DNA from: Nocardia sp. NBC_00508
GTDB taxonomy: Bacteria; Actinomycetota; Actinomycetes; Mycobacteriales; Mycobacteriaceae
Assembly: GCF_036346875.1 (NCBI RefSeq)
Contig: NZ_CP107852.1
Coordinates: 1,550,001-1,614,000 of the forward strand
Direction: 5' to 3'
Length of the DNA stretch: 64,000 bases
Shown here piece after piece: positions 45,827 through 54,517 of the stretch. Numbering within the stretch: position 1 is the first letter of the stretch; each line of letters starts with the position of its first letter. The notes beneath the pieces were generated by a model. The model had not been told where the DNA came from. It saw only the letters and a program-made list of their open reading frames with translations, and did no database searches. The translations under genes and the position numbers were made by a program.

Positions 45827-46234
45827 CTAGCCCTCGACGATGGCGACGGCGTCGATCTCGACCAGCATCTCCGCGCGGGGGAGACCAGTGAAGACGGTGG
45901 TGCGGCACGGCAGCACATCGCCGGTGGTGTTGGCGCCGACGAACTCGCCGTATGCCTCGTTCATGGTGGCGAAGTCGTCGCGGCTGGTCAGGTAGACGCG
46001 CAACATCACCACATCGTCGAAGGTGGCGCCGCTGGCCTCGATGATCGCCTGCACGTTTCGCAGCGTCCGGATGGTCTGTGCCGCAACGTCACCCGGGTAC
46101 AGATATTCGTTGGTCACCGGGTCCACCGGCCCCTGACCGGAGACCTGGACGAACGGGCCCTTGCGGACGCCCTGGGAGAAGGTGTGCGCGGGGGCGGGCG
46201 CGTCGGTGGTGCGAACGGCGATCTTCTCGCTCAT
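45827..46234 (-). CDS. RidA-family imine/enamine deaminase
   Basis: A 135-aa RidA/YER057c/UK114 protein. The family signatures are PFVQVSGQGPVDP, TIRTLRNVQAIIEASGATFD, then VVMLRVYLTSRDDFATMNEA and PCRTTVFTGLPRAEMLVEID, which supplies the conserved Arg and Glu of the active pocket. RidA enzymes hydrolyse reactive enamine/imine intermediates released by PLP dehydratases, producing the ketoacid and ammonia. This fits its place in the same cluster as a PLP dehydratase. It starts five bases after the IclR stop, so the two are cotranscribed. Confidence 0.92.
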   Translation of the reverse strand: MSEKIAVRTTDAPAPAHTFSQGVRKGPFVQVSGQGPVDPVTNEYLYPGDVAAQTIRTLRNVQAIIEASGATFDDVVMLRVYLTSRDDFATMNEAYGEFVGANTTGDVLPCRTTVFTGLPRAEMLVEIDAVAIVEG

Positions 46235-46238
46235 GAAT

Positions 46239-47009
46239 TCAGTCTTTCGTCGTGGTGGGCGGCCGACCGGGTGTCCAGCCGAGTTCGGTGGAAATGGCAT
46301 CGGCCGCCGCGCGCACCTGCGGCAGCATGGCCAGCACCTGATCGTGGTCGAGCAACACGTCCGGTACCGACATCGAGAGGGCGGCGACCACCGTGCCGAT
46401 GCCGTTGCGGACCGGAACGCCGACGCAGTTGACGAAGTTCTCGTGCTCCTCGTGGTCCTCCGCATACCCCTGTGCGGCAACGCGTTCCAGCTCGGCCAGA
46501 TAACGCTCGGCCGTGCGAATGGTGCGCTCGGTGAACGGGCGGTAGTCGAGACGTTGTGCGACCGCCCGCCATTCGGCGCGCGGCAGCGATGAGACGAGCA
46601 CCTTGCCGACCGCCGTGCAGTGCAGCGGTGCGGGGCGCCCGATCCTGGAGTACATGCGCATGCTCTCGATGGCGTCGAGCTTGTCGATGTAGATCGCCTC
46701 GCCCGATTCGTAGGTGGCGAGGTGAATCGTCTGGCCGGTCGTGGAATTCAGCGCACTCAGGTGCGGCCGCGCGACGGTGCGGATATCCCGCTGCTCCAGC
46801 GCCTGGTTGGCCAGCTCGAACGTGCGCGATCCGAGCACATAGCGGTGCGTGCTGTCATGGGTGACGAAGCGCTCCGATTCCATGGTCTGCAGCAGCCGCA
46901 GCACCGTCGACTTGTGCACCCCCAGCTGGACCGCCAGCTCGTCGAGGGACTTCGAATCCTCGCCGAGCGCAACCAGAATGGTCAGCGCACGCAGCAGACT
47001 TTGACTCAT
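46239..47009 (-). CDS. IclR-family transcriptional regulator of the sugar-acid cluster
   Basis: A 256-aa IclR-type protein with an N-terminal winged helix (residues ~5-60: LRALTILVALGEDSKSLDEL, VHKSTVLRLLQTMESERFV) and a C-terminal GAF-like effector domain (IHLATYESGEAIYIDKLDAI, PLHCTAVGKVLVSSLPRAEW, NCVGVPVRNGIGTVVAALS). It belongs to the KdgR-like subgroup by context: directly followed by ridA and preceded 34 bp upstream by the KDG kinase. It probably represses both divergent operons and responds to KDG or a related 2-keto-3-deoxy acid. Confidence 0.9.
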   Translation of the reverse strand: MSQSLLRALTILVALGEDSKSLDELAVQLGVHKSTVLRLLQTMESERFVTHDSTHRYVLGSRTFELANQALEQRDIRTVARPHLSALNSTTGQTIHLATYESGEAIYIDKLDAIESMRMYSRIGRPAPLHCTAVGKVLVSSLPRAEWRAVAQRLDYRPFTERTIRTAERYLAELERVAAQGYAEDHEEHENFVNCVGVPVRNGIGTVVAALSMSVPDVLLDHDQVLAMLPQVRAAADAISTELGWTPGRPPTTTKD

Positions 47010-47043
47010 GACTTCGCCTCGCCCGCGCTCGGCTTCATCTCAC

Positions 47044-48090
47044 TCATGAGGCCACATTCTCGGTCATGACGGCATCCGGGTAGCGGATGCGGGCCCAGTC
47101 CGAGCGATCGCGAGTGCTCAACGCCGCCAGCACATCCGGCGGCGGCAGCTTCGCGACATCACCCGTCCCGGTCAGCGCCGCGGCGGCGCACAGATGTCCG
47201 AACCGCAACCGCTGCTCCAACGGGCGCCCGTGCAGTAGCGCCGCGAGATATCCGCCCGCGAAGGCGTCACCCGCGCCGATCCGCTCGGCCACCTCCAGCG
47301 CGAGCGCGGGCACTTCGCCGCGCTGCGCACCGGCGAATCCGGTGACCGAATGTTCGTTGTTCTTGACGATCAGCTGCTGCGGCTGCGGGAACAGCGCGCG
47401 CAATTCGTCCGCGTCACCGGTACCGAACACCTCCTCGGCCTCGTCGGCGCCGAGGAACACCACATCGCAGCCGCGGACATGCCGCGCCAGCACATCGGCC
47501 GCCTGCTCGGTCCGGCCGGTCCACAGCGCGGGGCGGAAGTTCAGGTCGAAGCTGACCAGCCTGCCGTGCCGGGGAAGCGCGATGATGGCTTCGGTGAGTG
47601 CCGTCGCCGTCGCCGACAGCGCCGTGGTGATTCCGGTGAAATGCACGATGTCGCAGCGGTCGAGCAGTTCGGCCGCCGCGGTCGCGGCGAGATCGTCCGC
47701 GGACAGCGCGCTGCCCGCGGAACCGGTGCGGTAGTACAGCATTCGGCTGGCCCGCTCCGCCAGATCGGTGGCCTTGCCCGAGCCGCTGCCGCGTTCCTTG
47801 ACATACACCGCCGTCGGCCGGGCTTGATCGGTGACGACCGCCGCGACGTTCACGCCGTGCGCGGCCAGATGCCCGACCAGATACCGGCCGAACCCGTCCT
47901 CGCCGACCCGGGACAGCCACGCGGCGTCGACGCCGAGCTGGGCGAGCACGGTGGCGACATTCGCCTCGGCGCCACCGGCGGTCCGTTCGAACGTGTCCGA
48001 CTCCTCCAGCGGGCCGGGGCGTGCGACCAGGACGGCGAGTCCCTCGCCGACGGTCACCGCCCGCGGGCGGCCCGACGTAGGCCACGTCAC
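47044..48090 (-). CDS. kdgK: 2-keto-3-deoxygluconate kinase (PfkB family)
   Basis: A 348-aa ribokinase/PfkB-type sugar kinase. The N-terminal motif is AGGAEANVATVLAQLGVDAA, and the catalytic C-terminal motif is AERIGAGDAFAGGYLAALL with the base Asp. FDLNFRPALWTG is a typical KDG-kinase phrase. It should phosphorylate 2-keto-3-deoxygluconate to KDPG using ATP; the substrate is inferred from family and the KDPG aldolase in the divergent operon. The GTG start at 48090 follows GGAAGGAG. It is the first gene of the leftward operon, ahead of iclR and ridA. Confidence 0.88.
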   Translation of the reverse strand: MTWPTSGRPRAVTVGEGLAVLVARPGPLEESDTFERTAGGAEANVATVLAQLGVDAAWLSRVGEDGFGRYLVGHLAAHGVNVAAVVTDQARPTAVYVKERGSGSGKATDLAERASRMLYYRTGSAGSALSADDLAATAAAELLDRCDIVHFTGITTALSATATALTEAIIALPRHGRLVSFDLNFRPALWTGRTEQAADVLARHVRGCDVVFLGADEAEEVFGTGDADELRALFPQPQQLIVKNNEHSVTGFAGAQRGEVPALALEVAERIGAGDAFAGGYLAALLHGRPLEQRLRFGHLCAAAALTGTGDVAKLPPPDVLAALSTRDRSDWARIRYPDAVMTENVAS

Positions 48091-48158
48091 ACCGATCTCC
48101 TTCCTGCGCTTGCGGCCAGTGGCCGTCACGTGCACAATAACCACCACAAACATAATAC

Positions 48159-48189
48159 GCAACATTCGTTGCAAAATATGCAATGCATA
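48159..48189. promoter_or_regulatory. Candidate IclR operators in the divergent promoter region
   Basis: Two perfect palindromes lie between the kinase and dehydratase genes: GCAAC-ATTC-GTTGC at 48159-48172 and TATGCA-A-TGCATA at 48177-48189. They are AT-rich in an otherwise GC-rich region, 70-100 bp upstream of the kinase start and 45-75 bp before the dehydratase start. Position and symmetry fit IclR-family binding sites controlling both operons. Confidence 0.65.
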
Positions 48190-48233
48190 TAGGACATTGA
48201 TCTGCGGGTGCGAATCCGCCGGGAAGGAGCGCC

Positions 48234-49538
48234 GTGGCCATCGACGACGAACTCGTCGCAGCCCTCGCCGACCGCACGCTCGGGCCGGAACACAAGGGCC
48301 TTCCGCCCGCCGCCTGGGGCCGGACGGTGCGCGAATTCCTCGACACCGCACCCACTCTCGACCAACTGGAAACTCCGGTGCTGACCATCGACCAGGCGGC
48401 GGTCGAGACGAATCTGGCGGTGATGGCCGACTGGACCAAGGCCGCCGGGGTCCAGCTGGCTCCGCACGGGAAGACCACCATGGCGCCACAGCTGTGGGCC
48501 CGTCAGCTGGCGGCCGGTTCGTGGGGCATCACGCTCGCCACCGTGTGGCAGGTCCAGCTGGCGCGATCGTTCGGCGTCGGCCGTGTGGTGCTGGCGAATT
48601 CCCTCGTCGATCCGGTCGGATTGCGCTGGCTCGCCGAGGAATCGACCCGCGATCCGGCGTTCGAGTTCGTCTGCTGGGTGGACAGTGCCGGCACGGTCGA
48701 GCTGATGGATACCCAGCTGGCGGCGGTGCCGGGCAGTGCGCGCGTGCGGGTGATCGTCGAACTGGGCGGACCGAACGGCCGCACCGGCGCCCGCACGGTC
48801 GAGGCGGCCCACGCCATCGCCGCGGCGGTGGATCGATCGGCCCGCCTGACGCTGGCCGGTGTCGGCGGCTACGAGGGCGCACTCGCACACGACCGCACCC
48901 CGGAGGCCATCGACGCGGTCCGCCACTACCTCGGCGAGCTCGCCCGGCTGCACCGCGAACTCGCCGCGGCGGGGCGCTACCCCGCTGCGGCGATCGTCAC
49001 CGCGGGCGGCAGCGCCTATCCGGACCTGGTCGTCGACTGCCTGTCCGGACTCGCCGACGAGGAAGGCGCGCACGGAGTTTCGACCACGGTGGTCTTGCGC
49101 TCGGGCGCCTACCTCATCCACGATGACGGCTTCTACGCGGGGATCTCCCCGCTGGCCGCACCGCACCGCGGGCGTCCACTGCGCTCGGCCATGCACGGCT
49201 GGGCGCGCACGGTCTCGCGGCCGGAGCCGGAACTGGCACTGCTGGACGCGGGCAAGCGCGACTTCCCGTTCGACGAGGGGCTCCCGGTTCCGCAACTCAT
49301 CGCCGGACCGGATGGACCGCCGCTGAACCCGGCGGCGACGGTCAGCGCGCTCAACGACCAGCACACCTTCCTGCGGCTGCCCGGCAGCACGGCGGGGGAA
49401 CTGCCCGTCGGCAGCGTGGTGCAGCTCGGCCTGTCGCATCCCTGTACGGCCTTCGACAAGTGGCGGCTGATCCCCGTCATCGATGACGCCCATGCCGAAC
49501 GGCCGCGCATTGTCGACTTCCTGCACACCTTCTTCTGA
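48234..49538 (+). CDS. PLP-dependent D-amino-acid/amino-sugar-acid dehydratase (D-threonine aldolase/DSD1 fold)
   Basis: A 434-aa fold-type III PLP enzyme with an alanine-racemase-like N-terminal barrel. The Schiff-base lysine lies in LAPHGKTTMAPQLWARQL (~residue 84), and the C-terminal HxC motif in LSHPCTAFDKWR matches the zinc site of eukaryotic-type D-serine dehydratases. It is usually annotated as an amino acid deaminase. In this setting the likely reaction is dehydration of a 2-amino-2-deoxy sugar acid such as D-glucosaminate to 2-keto-3-deoxygluconate, releasing an enamine that RidA would hydrolyse. D-serine or D-threonine are alternatives. Confidence 0.87.
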   Translation: MAIDDELVAALADRTLGPEHKGLPPAAWGRTVREFLDTAPTLDQLETPVLTIDQAAVETNLAVMADWTKAAGVQLAPHGKTTMAPQLWARQLAAGSWGITLATVWQVQLARSFGVGRVVLANSLVDPVGLRWLAEESTRDPAFEFVCWVDSAGTVELMDTQLAAVPGSARVRVIVELGGPNGRTGARTVEAAHAIAAAVDRSARLTLAGVGGYEGALAHDRTPEAIDAVRHYLGELARLHRELAAAGRYPAAAIVTAGGSAYPDLVVDCLSGLADEEGAHGVSTTVVLRSGAYLIHDDGFYAGISPLAAPHRGRPLRSAMHGWARTVSRPEPELALLDAGKRDFPFDEGLPVPQLIAGPDGPPLNPAATVSALNDQHTFLRLPGSTAGELPVGSVVQLGLSHPCTAFDKWRLIPVIDDAHAERPRIVDFLHTFF

Positions 49539-49541
49539 CGA

Positions 49542-51158
49542 GTGACCATGACGGACTTAGTGATTCGCGATGTCGACATCATCGACGGAACCGGCGCGCC
49601 CCGCTTCCGCGGTGACGTCCTTGTCGAGCGCGGCCGGATCAGCGCGATCGCCGAACCGGGCACCGCGGCTGCCGCGAAGGTCATCGAAGCGCAGCCCGGT
49701 TCGGTGCTGGCTCCCGGCTTCATCGATATGCACGCGCATTCCGATCTGCATCTGCTCACCGAACCCGGACATTTCCCGAAGGTCAGCCAGGGCATCACCA
49801 CCGAGGTCATCGGGCAGGACGGGCTGTCCTACGCCCCGATCGACGATGCCACGCTGGCCGTGGTGCGGCGCCAGATCGCCGGGTGGAACGGCAATCCCGC
49901 GGACCTGGACTTCTCCTGGCGCAGCGTCGCGGAGTACCTGGACCGGCTCGATCAGGGCATCACACCGAACGCCGCCTACCTGGTACCGCAAGGGACGCTG
50001 CGGCTGCTCGTTGTCGGGGCCGACCAGCGCCCTGCCACGCCGGAGGAGATCCGCCGCATGCGGGAACTGCTCGCGCAGGGGCTGAGCGAGGGTGCGGTCG
50101 GTATGTCCAGCGGACTCACCTATACGCCGGGAATGTATGCCGACACCGGCGAATTGGCGGCGCTGTGCGAGGTGGTCGCCGATTTCGGTGGGTTCTACGC
50201 ACCGCACACCCGCTCCTACGGCGCGGGCGCGCTGGAAGCCTACGCGGAGATGATCGGGCTGGCCCGAACCACCGGGTGCGCACTGCATCTCACGCACGCC
50301 ACGATGAACTTCGGCGTGAACCGAGGGCGCGCACCGGAATTTCTGGCACTCGTCGACGCGGCACGAGCCGAGGGCTGCGATGTCACCCTCGACACCTATC
50401 CGTATCTGCCCGGTGCGACGACACTGTCGGCGCTGCTGCCGAGCTGGGCGATGTCCGGCGGCCCGGACGCCGCGCTGGCCCGGCTCGACGATCCGGCGGC
50501 CCGTGCGCGCATCACCACGGACGTCGACGTGAACGGCTCGGACGGCTGCCACGGGGTCACCGTGGAGTGGGAGACCATTCAGATCAGCGGCGTCGGCAAC
50601 TCGGCATTGGACGAGTACGTCGGCAAGACCGTCGATCGGATAGCCACCGACCGCGGCGTCGCGCCGGTCGAGGTGTTCTTCGATCTGTTGCGCCGCGACC
50701 AGCTGGCCACCACCATCCTGCAGCACGTCGGGCACGAGGAAAACGTGCGCGCGATCATGGTGCACGCCGGGCACATGGGCGGCAGCGACGCGCTGCTCGT
50801 CGGTGACCGGCCGCATCCGCGAGCATGGGGCACTTTCCCGCGCTATCTGGGCCACTACGTGCGCGACCTCGGCGTCCTCGGGCTCGAGGAGTGCGTGCAC
50901 CACCTCACCGGCAGGCCCGCCGCCCGGCTGCGGCTACGGGAACGCGGCCTCATCCGCACCGGCTACGCCGCCGATCTCGTGCTGTTCGACCCGGCGACCA
51001 TCACCGACACGGCGACCTTCGACAACCCGAAACAGCAGGCGCGCGGCATCCGGCACGTGCTCGTCAACGGCGAGTTCGCCCTCGAAAACGGCGCCGCTAC
51101 CGGGCATCTCGCCGGACGCGCGCTGCGCATGGATGCCGCGCGGAAGGAGACAGCATGA
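49542..51158 (+). CDS. N-acyl-D-amino-acid deacylase (D-aminoacylase, amidohydrolase superfamily)
   Basis: A 538-aa amidohydrolase. The metal-binding HxH is in GFIDMHAHSDLH, and later ligand regions are APHTRSYGAGALEAYAEM, CALHLTHATMNFGVNRG and VHAGHMGGSDALLVGD. The closing ADLVLFDPATITDTATF and HVLVNGEFALENGAATG are standard for D-aminoacylases. It removes the acyl group from N-acyl-D-amino acids; here the substrate may be an N-acetylated amino sugar acid (inference from context). The GTG at 49542 and the ATG at 49548 are both possible. It starts three bases after the dehydratase stop and overlaps the aldolase start by four bases. Confidence 0.9.
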   Translation: MTMTDLVIRDVDIIDGTGAPRFRGDVLVERGRISAIAEPGTAAAAKVIEAQPGSVLAPGFIDMHAHSDLHLLTEPGHFPKVSQGITTEVIGQDGLSYAPIDDATLAVVRRQIAGWNGNPADLDFSWRSVAEYLDRLDQGITPNAAYLVPQGTLRLLVVGADQRPATPEEIRRMRELLAQGLSEGAVGMSSGLTYTPGMYADTGELAALCEVVADFGGFYAPHTRSYGAGALEAYAEMIGLARTTGCALHLTHATMNFGVNRGRAPEFLALVDAARAEGCDVTLDTYPYLPGATTLSALLPSWAMSGGPDAALARLDDPAARARITTDVDVNGSDGCHGVTVEWETIQISGVGNSALDEYVGKTVDRIATDRGVAPVEVFFDLLRRDQLATTILQHVGHEENVRAIMVHAGHMGGSDALLVGDRPHPRAWGTFPRYLGHYVRDLGVLGLEECVHHLTGRPAARLRLRERGLIRTGYAADLVLFDPATITDTATFDNPKQQARGIRHVLVNGEFALENGAATGHLAGRALRMDAARKETA

Positions 51159-51796
51159 ACGCGTCCGCCACCTCGACCGTCTCGGCCATAGAGGTCATCC
51201 TGGCCGATCGGGTCCTCAGCGTGGTCCGGGCGCCGGCGATCCCCGATCCGGTATCGCTGGCGGATGCGCTGGCGCGCTCGGGAATTCGCGCGATCGAGCT
51301 CACCTTCACCACCCCGGGCGTGCTCGGGCACCTCGCCGCGGCGGCCGAGGTGCCCGAGGCAGTGCTCGGCGTCGGCACGGTGACCACCGCCGAGCAGGCC
51401 GAGGCCGCCATCGATCACGGCGCCCGCTTCCTGGTCACGCCGGGCCTGCGGGCGGAGGTGGCCGCCGTCGCGGTGCGGGCCGACATCCCGGTCATCCTGG
51501 GAGCTTTCACCCCCACCGAGGTCATGCGAGCACTCGACCTCGGCGCGGCCGCGGTGAAGATTTTCCCTGCCGGGGCCCTTGGTCCCGGCTACCTGAAGGA
51601 CCTGCACGGTCCGTTCCCCGACGTGGCGCTCATCCCCTCCGGTGGCGTCAACGCGGGCAACGCCGCCGACTTCCTCGCCTGCGGCGCCGCCGCGGTCACC
51701 GCGGGAACCGACGTCGTTGCCCCCTCCGATGTCGCCGAGGGGCGCTGGTTCACCATCGCCTCGCGTGCGGCATCGTTCGTTCGATCCATGAATTGA
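51155..51796 (+). CDS. eda: KDPG/KHG aldolase (2-dehydro-3-deoxyphosphogluconate aldolase)
   Basis: A 213-aa class I aldolase. The conserved Glu motif is AIELTFTTPGVL, and GVGTVTTAEQAEAAIDHGAR and FLVTPGLRAEV follow. The Schiff-base lysine is in AAVKIFPAGALGPGYLKDL, and IPSGGVN is the phosphate-binding loop. It cleaves KDPG to pyruvate and glyceraldehyde 3-phosphate. Length is typical. The ATGA overlap with the deacylase gene and the 8-bp gap to the GntP permease show that it is the third gene of the rightward operon. Confidence 0.93.
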   Translation: MNASATSTVSAIEVILADRVLSVVRAPAIPDPVSLADALARSGIRAIELTFTTPGVLGHLAAAAEVPEAVLGVGTVTTAEQAEAAIDHGARFLVTPGLRAEVAAVAVRADIPVILGAFTPTEVMRALDLGAAAVKIFPAGALGPGYLKDLHGPFPDVALIPSGGVNAGNAADFLACGAAAVTAGTDVVAPSDVAEGRWFTIASRAASFVRSMN

Positions 51797-51804
51797 GGTA
51801 ACCC

Positions 51805-53250
51805 ATGGGCGCCACCGTCGACTGGCTGCGCACCACCACCCCCGGGCTGCTGGTGCTCTGCGGTCTCGCCATTGCCGCACTGCTGCTGGCGATCATCAAG
51901 TTCAAGCTGGAGCCGTTCATCGCGCTGCTGCTCACCGGGCTCGGTCTTGCGCTGGCCGCCGGGCTACCCGTCGAGAAGATCGTCGGCACGGCGATCAAAC
52001 CCGGAGAGTCGTTGCTGGAGACCGGATTCGGCGGCATCCTCGGGCATATCGCGGTCATCATCGGATTGGGCACGGTGCTCGGCGCGATCCTCGAACGTTC
52101 CGGTGGCGCGGATGTATTGACCGGCAGGCTACTGCAGCTGTTCGGCGACAAGGGGGCTCCGGTCGCCATGGGGCTACTCGGGCTCATCTTCGGCATCCCC
52201 GTCTTCTTCGATATCGGCATCTTCGTGCTCGCGCCGCTGATCTATGTGGCGGCCAAGCGCGGCGGCCGGTCGCTGGTGTTGTACACGATGCCGATGCTGG
52301 CCGGATTATCGATGACGCACGCGTTTCTGCCGCCGCATCCCGGTCCGGTCGCGCTCGGCGGCCTGCTCGGTGTGAGCCTCGGCTGGTTGATCCTGATGGG
52401 GTTCGTCTGCGGCATACCGGGATTCATTGCCGCAGGCCTCGTGTGGGGTACTTACATCGGCAAGCGGGTGCAGGTCGAGGTCCCCGATGAGTTCCTGGTG
52501 CGGCCCGAAGCGCAGACCGTCGGTGACGGGCCGGGGACGCTCGAACAGGACGGGGAAACCCGCACCGAGGTGCGGCCTCCGTCGGTCTGGGTGATCGGCG
52601 CCATCATCGCCATACCGCTGGTGCTGATCCTCGGCGCCACCTTCGGCACCCAACTGCTCGACAAGGGCTCCACGCTGCTGTCGGTGCTGACCTTCCTCGG
52701 CACACCCGCCGTCGCGCTGCTCATCGCGGTGCTCGTCGCCTTCTACGTGCTCGGCCTGCGGCGGGGGTCCACCGTGCAGCAACTCGGCGCCATCACCGCG
52801 GAATCGCTGCGACCGGTCGGCATGCTGCTGCTGGTGGTCGGTGCGGGCGCGTTCTTCGGAAAGGTCATCTCCGCCACCGGAATCGGCACCGCGCTGGCCG
52901 ACACCATGTCGGCGGCAGGGCTCCCGGTGATCGTGCTGGCGTACCTGATCAGCTGTGGGCTGCGCATCGCGCAGGGCTCGGCCACCGTCGCCATCGTGAC
53001 CACCGGCGGCATCGTCGCACCGCTGGTCGCCGAGCACGGCTACTCGCAGGTGGCCATCGCCCTCATCGCCATGGCGATCGCGGCAGGCTCGATCATCCTC
53101 AGCCACGTCAACGACGGCGGCTTCTGGATCATCGCGAAGTACTTCAACCTGACCGTCAAACAGACCCTGCAAACCTGGACGGTGCTCGAAACGGTGTTGT
53201 CCGTGGTGAGTTTCGCGGTCGCCGCGACCCTCTTCGCGATCGCCGGCTGA
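51805..53250 (+). CDS. GntP-family gluconate/sugar-acid permease
   Basis: A 481-aa inner-membrane transporter of the GntP/gluconate:H+ symporter family with about twelve spans. Typical motifs are FIALLLTGLGLALAAGLPVE, FGGILGHIAVIIGLGTVLGA, GIPVFFDIGIFVLAPLIY and THAFLPPHPGPVALGGLLGV, plus RIAQGSATVAIVTTGGIVAP and SHVNDGGFWIIAKYF near the C-terminus. GntP relatives import gluconate, D-serine, or similar acids. It ends the rightward operon and is the likely importer of the cluster's substrate. Confidence 0.93.
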   Translation: MGATVDWLRTTTPGLLVLCGLAIAALLLAIIKFKLEPFIALLLTGLGLALAAGLPVEKIVGTAIKPGESLLETGFGGILGHIAVIIGLGTVLGAILERSGGADVLTGRLLQLFGDKGAPVAMGLLGLIFGIPVFFDIGIFVLAPLIYVAAKRGGRSLVLYTMPMLAGLSMTHAFLPPHPGPVALGGLLGVSLGWLILMGFVCGIPGFIAAGLVWGTYIGKRVQVEVPDEFLVRPEAQTVGDGPGTLEQDGETRTEVRPPSVWVIGAIIAIPLVLILGATFGTQLLDKGSTLLSVLTFLGTPAVALLIAVLVAFYVLGLRRGSTVQQLGAITAESLRPVGMLLLVVGAGAFFGKVISATGIGTALADTMSAAGLPVIVLAYLISCGLRIAQGSATVAIVTTGGIVAPLVAEHGYSQVAIALIAMAIAAGSIILSHVNDGGFWIIAKYFNLTVKQTLQTWTVLETVLSVVSFAVAATLFAIAG

Positions 53251-53263
53251 GTCAGGAGAAACG

Positions 53264-53296
53264 GCGCAGGCCGCGCTCGCAGCGCGCGGCCTGCGC
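53264..53296 (+). terminator. Hairpin terminator after the sugar-acid operon
   Basis: GCGCAGGCCGCGC at 53264-53276 pairs perfectly with GCGCGGCCTGCGC at 53284-53296, with a 7-base loop, 13 bp after the GntP stop codon. No T-run follows, as usual for this genome. The rest of the gap, 53297-53577, holds nothing I can support. Confidence 0.7.
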
Positions 53297-53577
53297 GGAT
53301 CGCGGCGGCGAGTTCCTGTGATCCGGTGAGCAGGGTGAATCTGGCCGCGACTACCTATCGTGGGGCCGGGAAGACCGACGTTGCCGGCCAATGGCGAGGT
53401 AGCGCCGATCTTGTCCGCAGAGCGGCACGGCCATGCCGCTGAAGCGAGCGGTCGCACGCAAGAAGCACTGGGCTCAGAGCATGCCGACTTAGCCGATTGT
53501 GTGCTGTTGCCGGAGACGCGGGTAATCCGGTCGGTGAAATACCGCTGGTCGCCGGGTTAGAACGGCAGAATGTGGCC

Positions 53578-54492
53578 ATGCGAACATTTGCTAGATTGTT
53601 GCAAGTTGCCATCGCTGGGGCGCTGGTCGTGGCAGCCGGTCATGGCGTCACGGCCGCCCCTGCTGCGAGCGACACCCATATCCAGTTGCCCTGGCTGACT
53701 CCTGAGCCGGACGGAGTGCAGGCGCCGGGGGCAGCGCTGGCAGAAGGAATCACCGGCACGGTGCTGTGGTCGCGACGGTCGAACACCCCGGTCCCGATAG
53801 CCAGCATCACGAAGGTGATGACGGCACTGGTCGTGATCAACGCCGGTGACCTCGACCGGACTATCACCGTGCCGCAAGAAATCATCGCCTACTGCACCAA
53901 ATACGACGGAAGCAACGCAGGCCTGGTCCCCGGCGAGGTGCTCACCGCGCGACAACTCCTGTACGCGATGATGCTGCCGTCAGGCTGTGACGCCGCCTAT
54001 ACCCTCGCCGAGGCCTACGGGCCCGGCCAAGACGGCTTCATCGCCAAAATGAACGACACCGCGCGTCACATGCGCTTGGCGGGAACACATTTCACCGACC
54101 CCAGCGGACTGCCCGCCCCCACCGACCACTCCACCTACTCAACACCCGCGGACCTGGTGGCCCTCGGCCTGCACGCGATGAGCCTGCCGGTGTTCCGCGA
54201 CATCGTCAGGTCGCCGAGCTATCACCTGCCCGCCGGCCCGGGCAACCGCGATCACCTCTGGCAGACCACGAACCTGCTGCTGCACGACTATCCCGGCACT
54301 ATCGGCATCAAAACCGGATGGACCGACGCCGCGGGAACCTGCCTGCTGTTCGAGACGGTCAGGGCAGGAATACCGCTGATCGGTGTGGTCCTGCACAGCT
54401 CACGCGACAGCGACGCCGCCGCAAAGGACGACGCCGAGCGCATGCTGAACTGGGCCTACGACCCGGTCCTGAGCCTGCTGCCGATCAGTTAG
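53578..54492 (+). CDS. D-alanyl-D-alanine carboxypeptidase (peptidase S11)
   Basis: A 304-aa secreted penicillin-binding protein of the DacA type. The signal peptide is ARLLQVAIAGALVVAAGHGV. The active-site SxxK is SITK in PIASITKVMTALV; the second motif reads SGC (SxN in most families) in MLPSGCDAAYTLAEAYG; and the third is KTG in IGIKTGWTDAAGTC. It trims the terminal D-Ala of peptidoglycan stem peptides. There is no C-terminal membrane anchor. The start ATG at 53578 is followed by a compact signal. It is convergent with the GH114 gene. Confidence 0.9.
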   Translation: MRTFARLLQVAIAGALVVAAGHGVTAAPAASDTHIQLPWLTPEPDGVQAPGAALAEGITGTVLWSRRSNTPVPIASITKVMTALVVINAGDLDRTITVPQEIIAYCTKYDGSNAGLVPGEVLTARQLLYAMMLPSGCDAAYTLAEAYGPGQDGFIAKMNDTARHMRLAGTHFTDPSGLPAPTDHSTYSTPADLVALGLHAMSLPVFRDIVRSPSYHLPAGPGNRDHLWQTTNLLLHDYPGTIGIKTGWTDAAGTCLLFETVRAGIPLIGVVLHSSRDSDAAAKDDAERMLNWAYDPVLSLLPIS

Positions 54493-54517
54493 CACCGAAT
54501 GCGGCAGCTGCCCGGTT

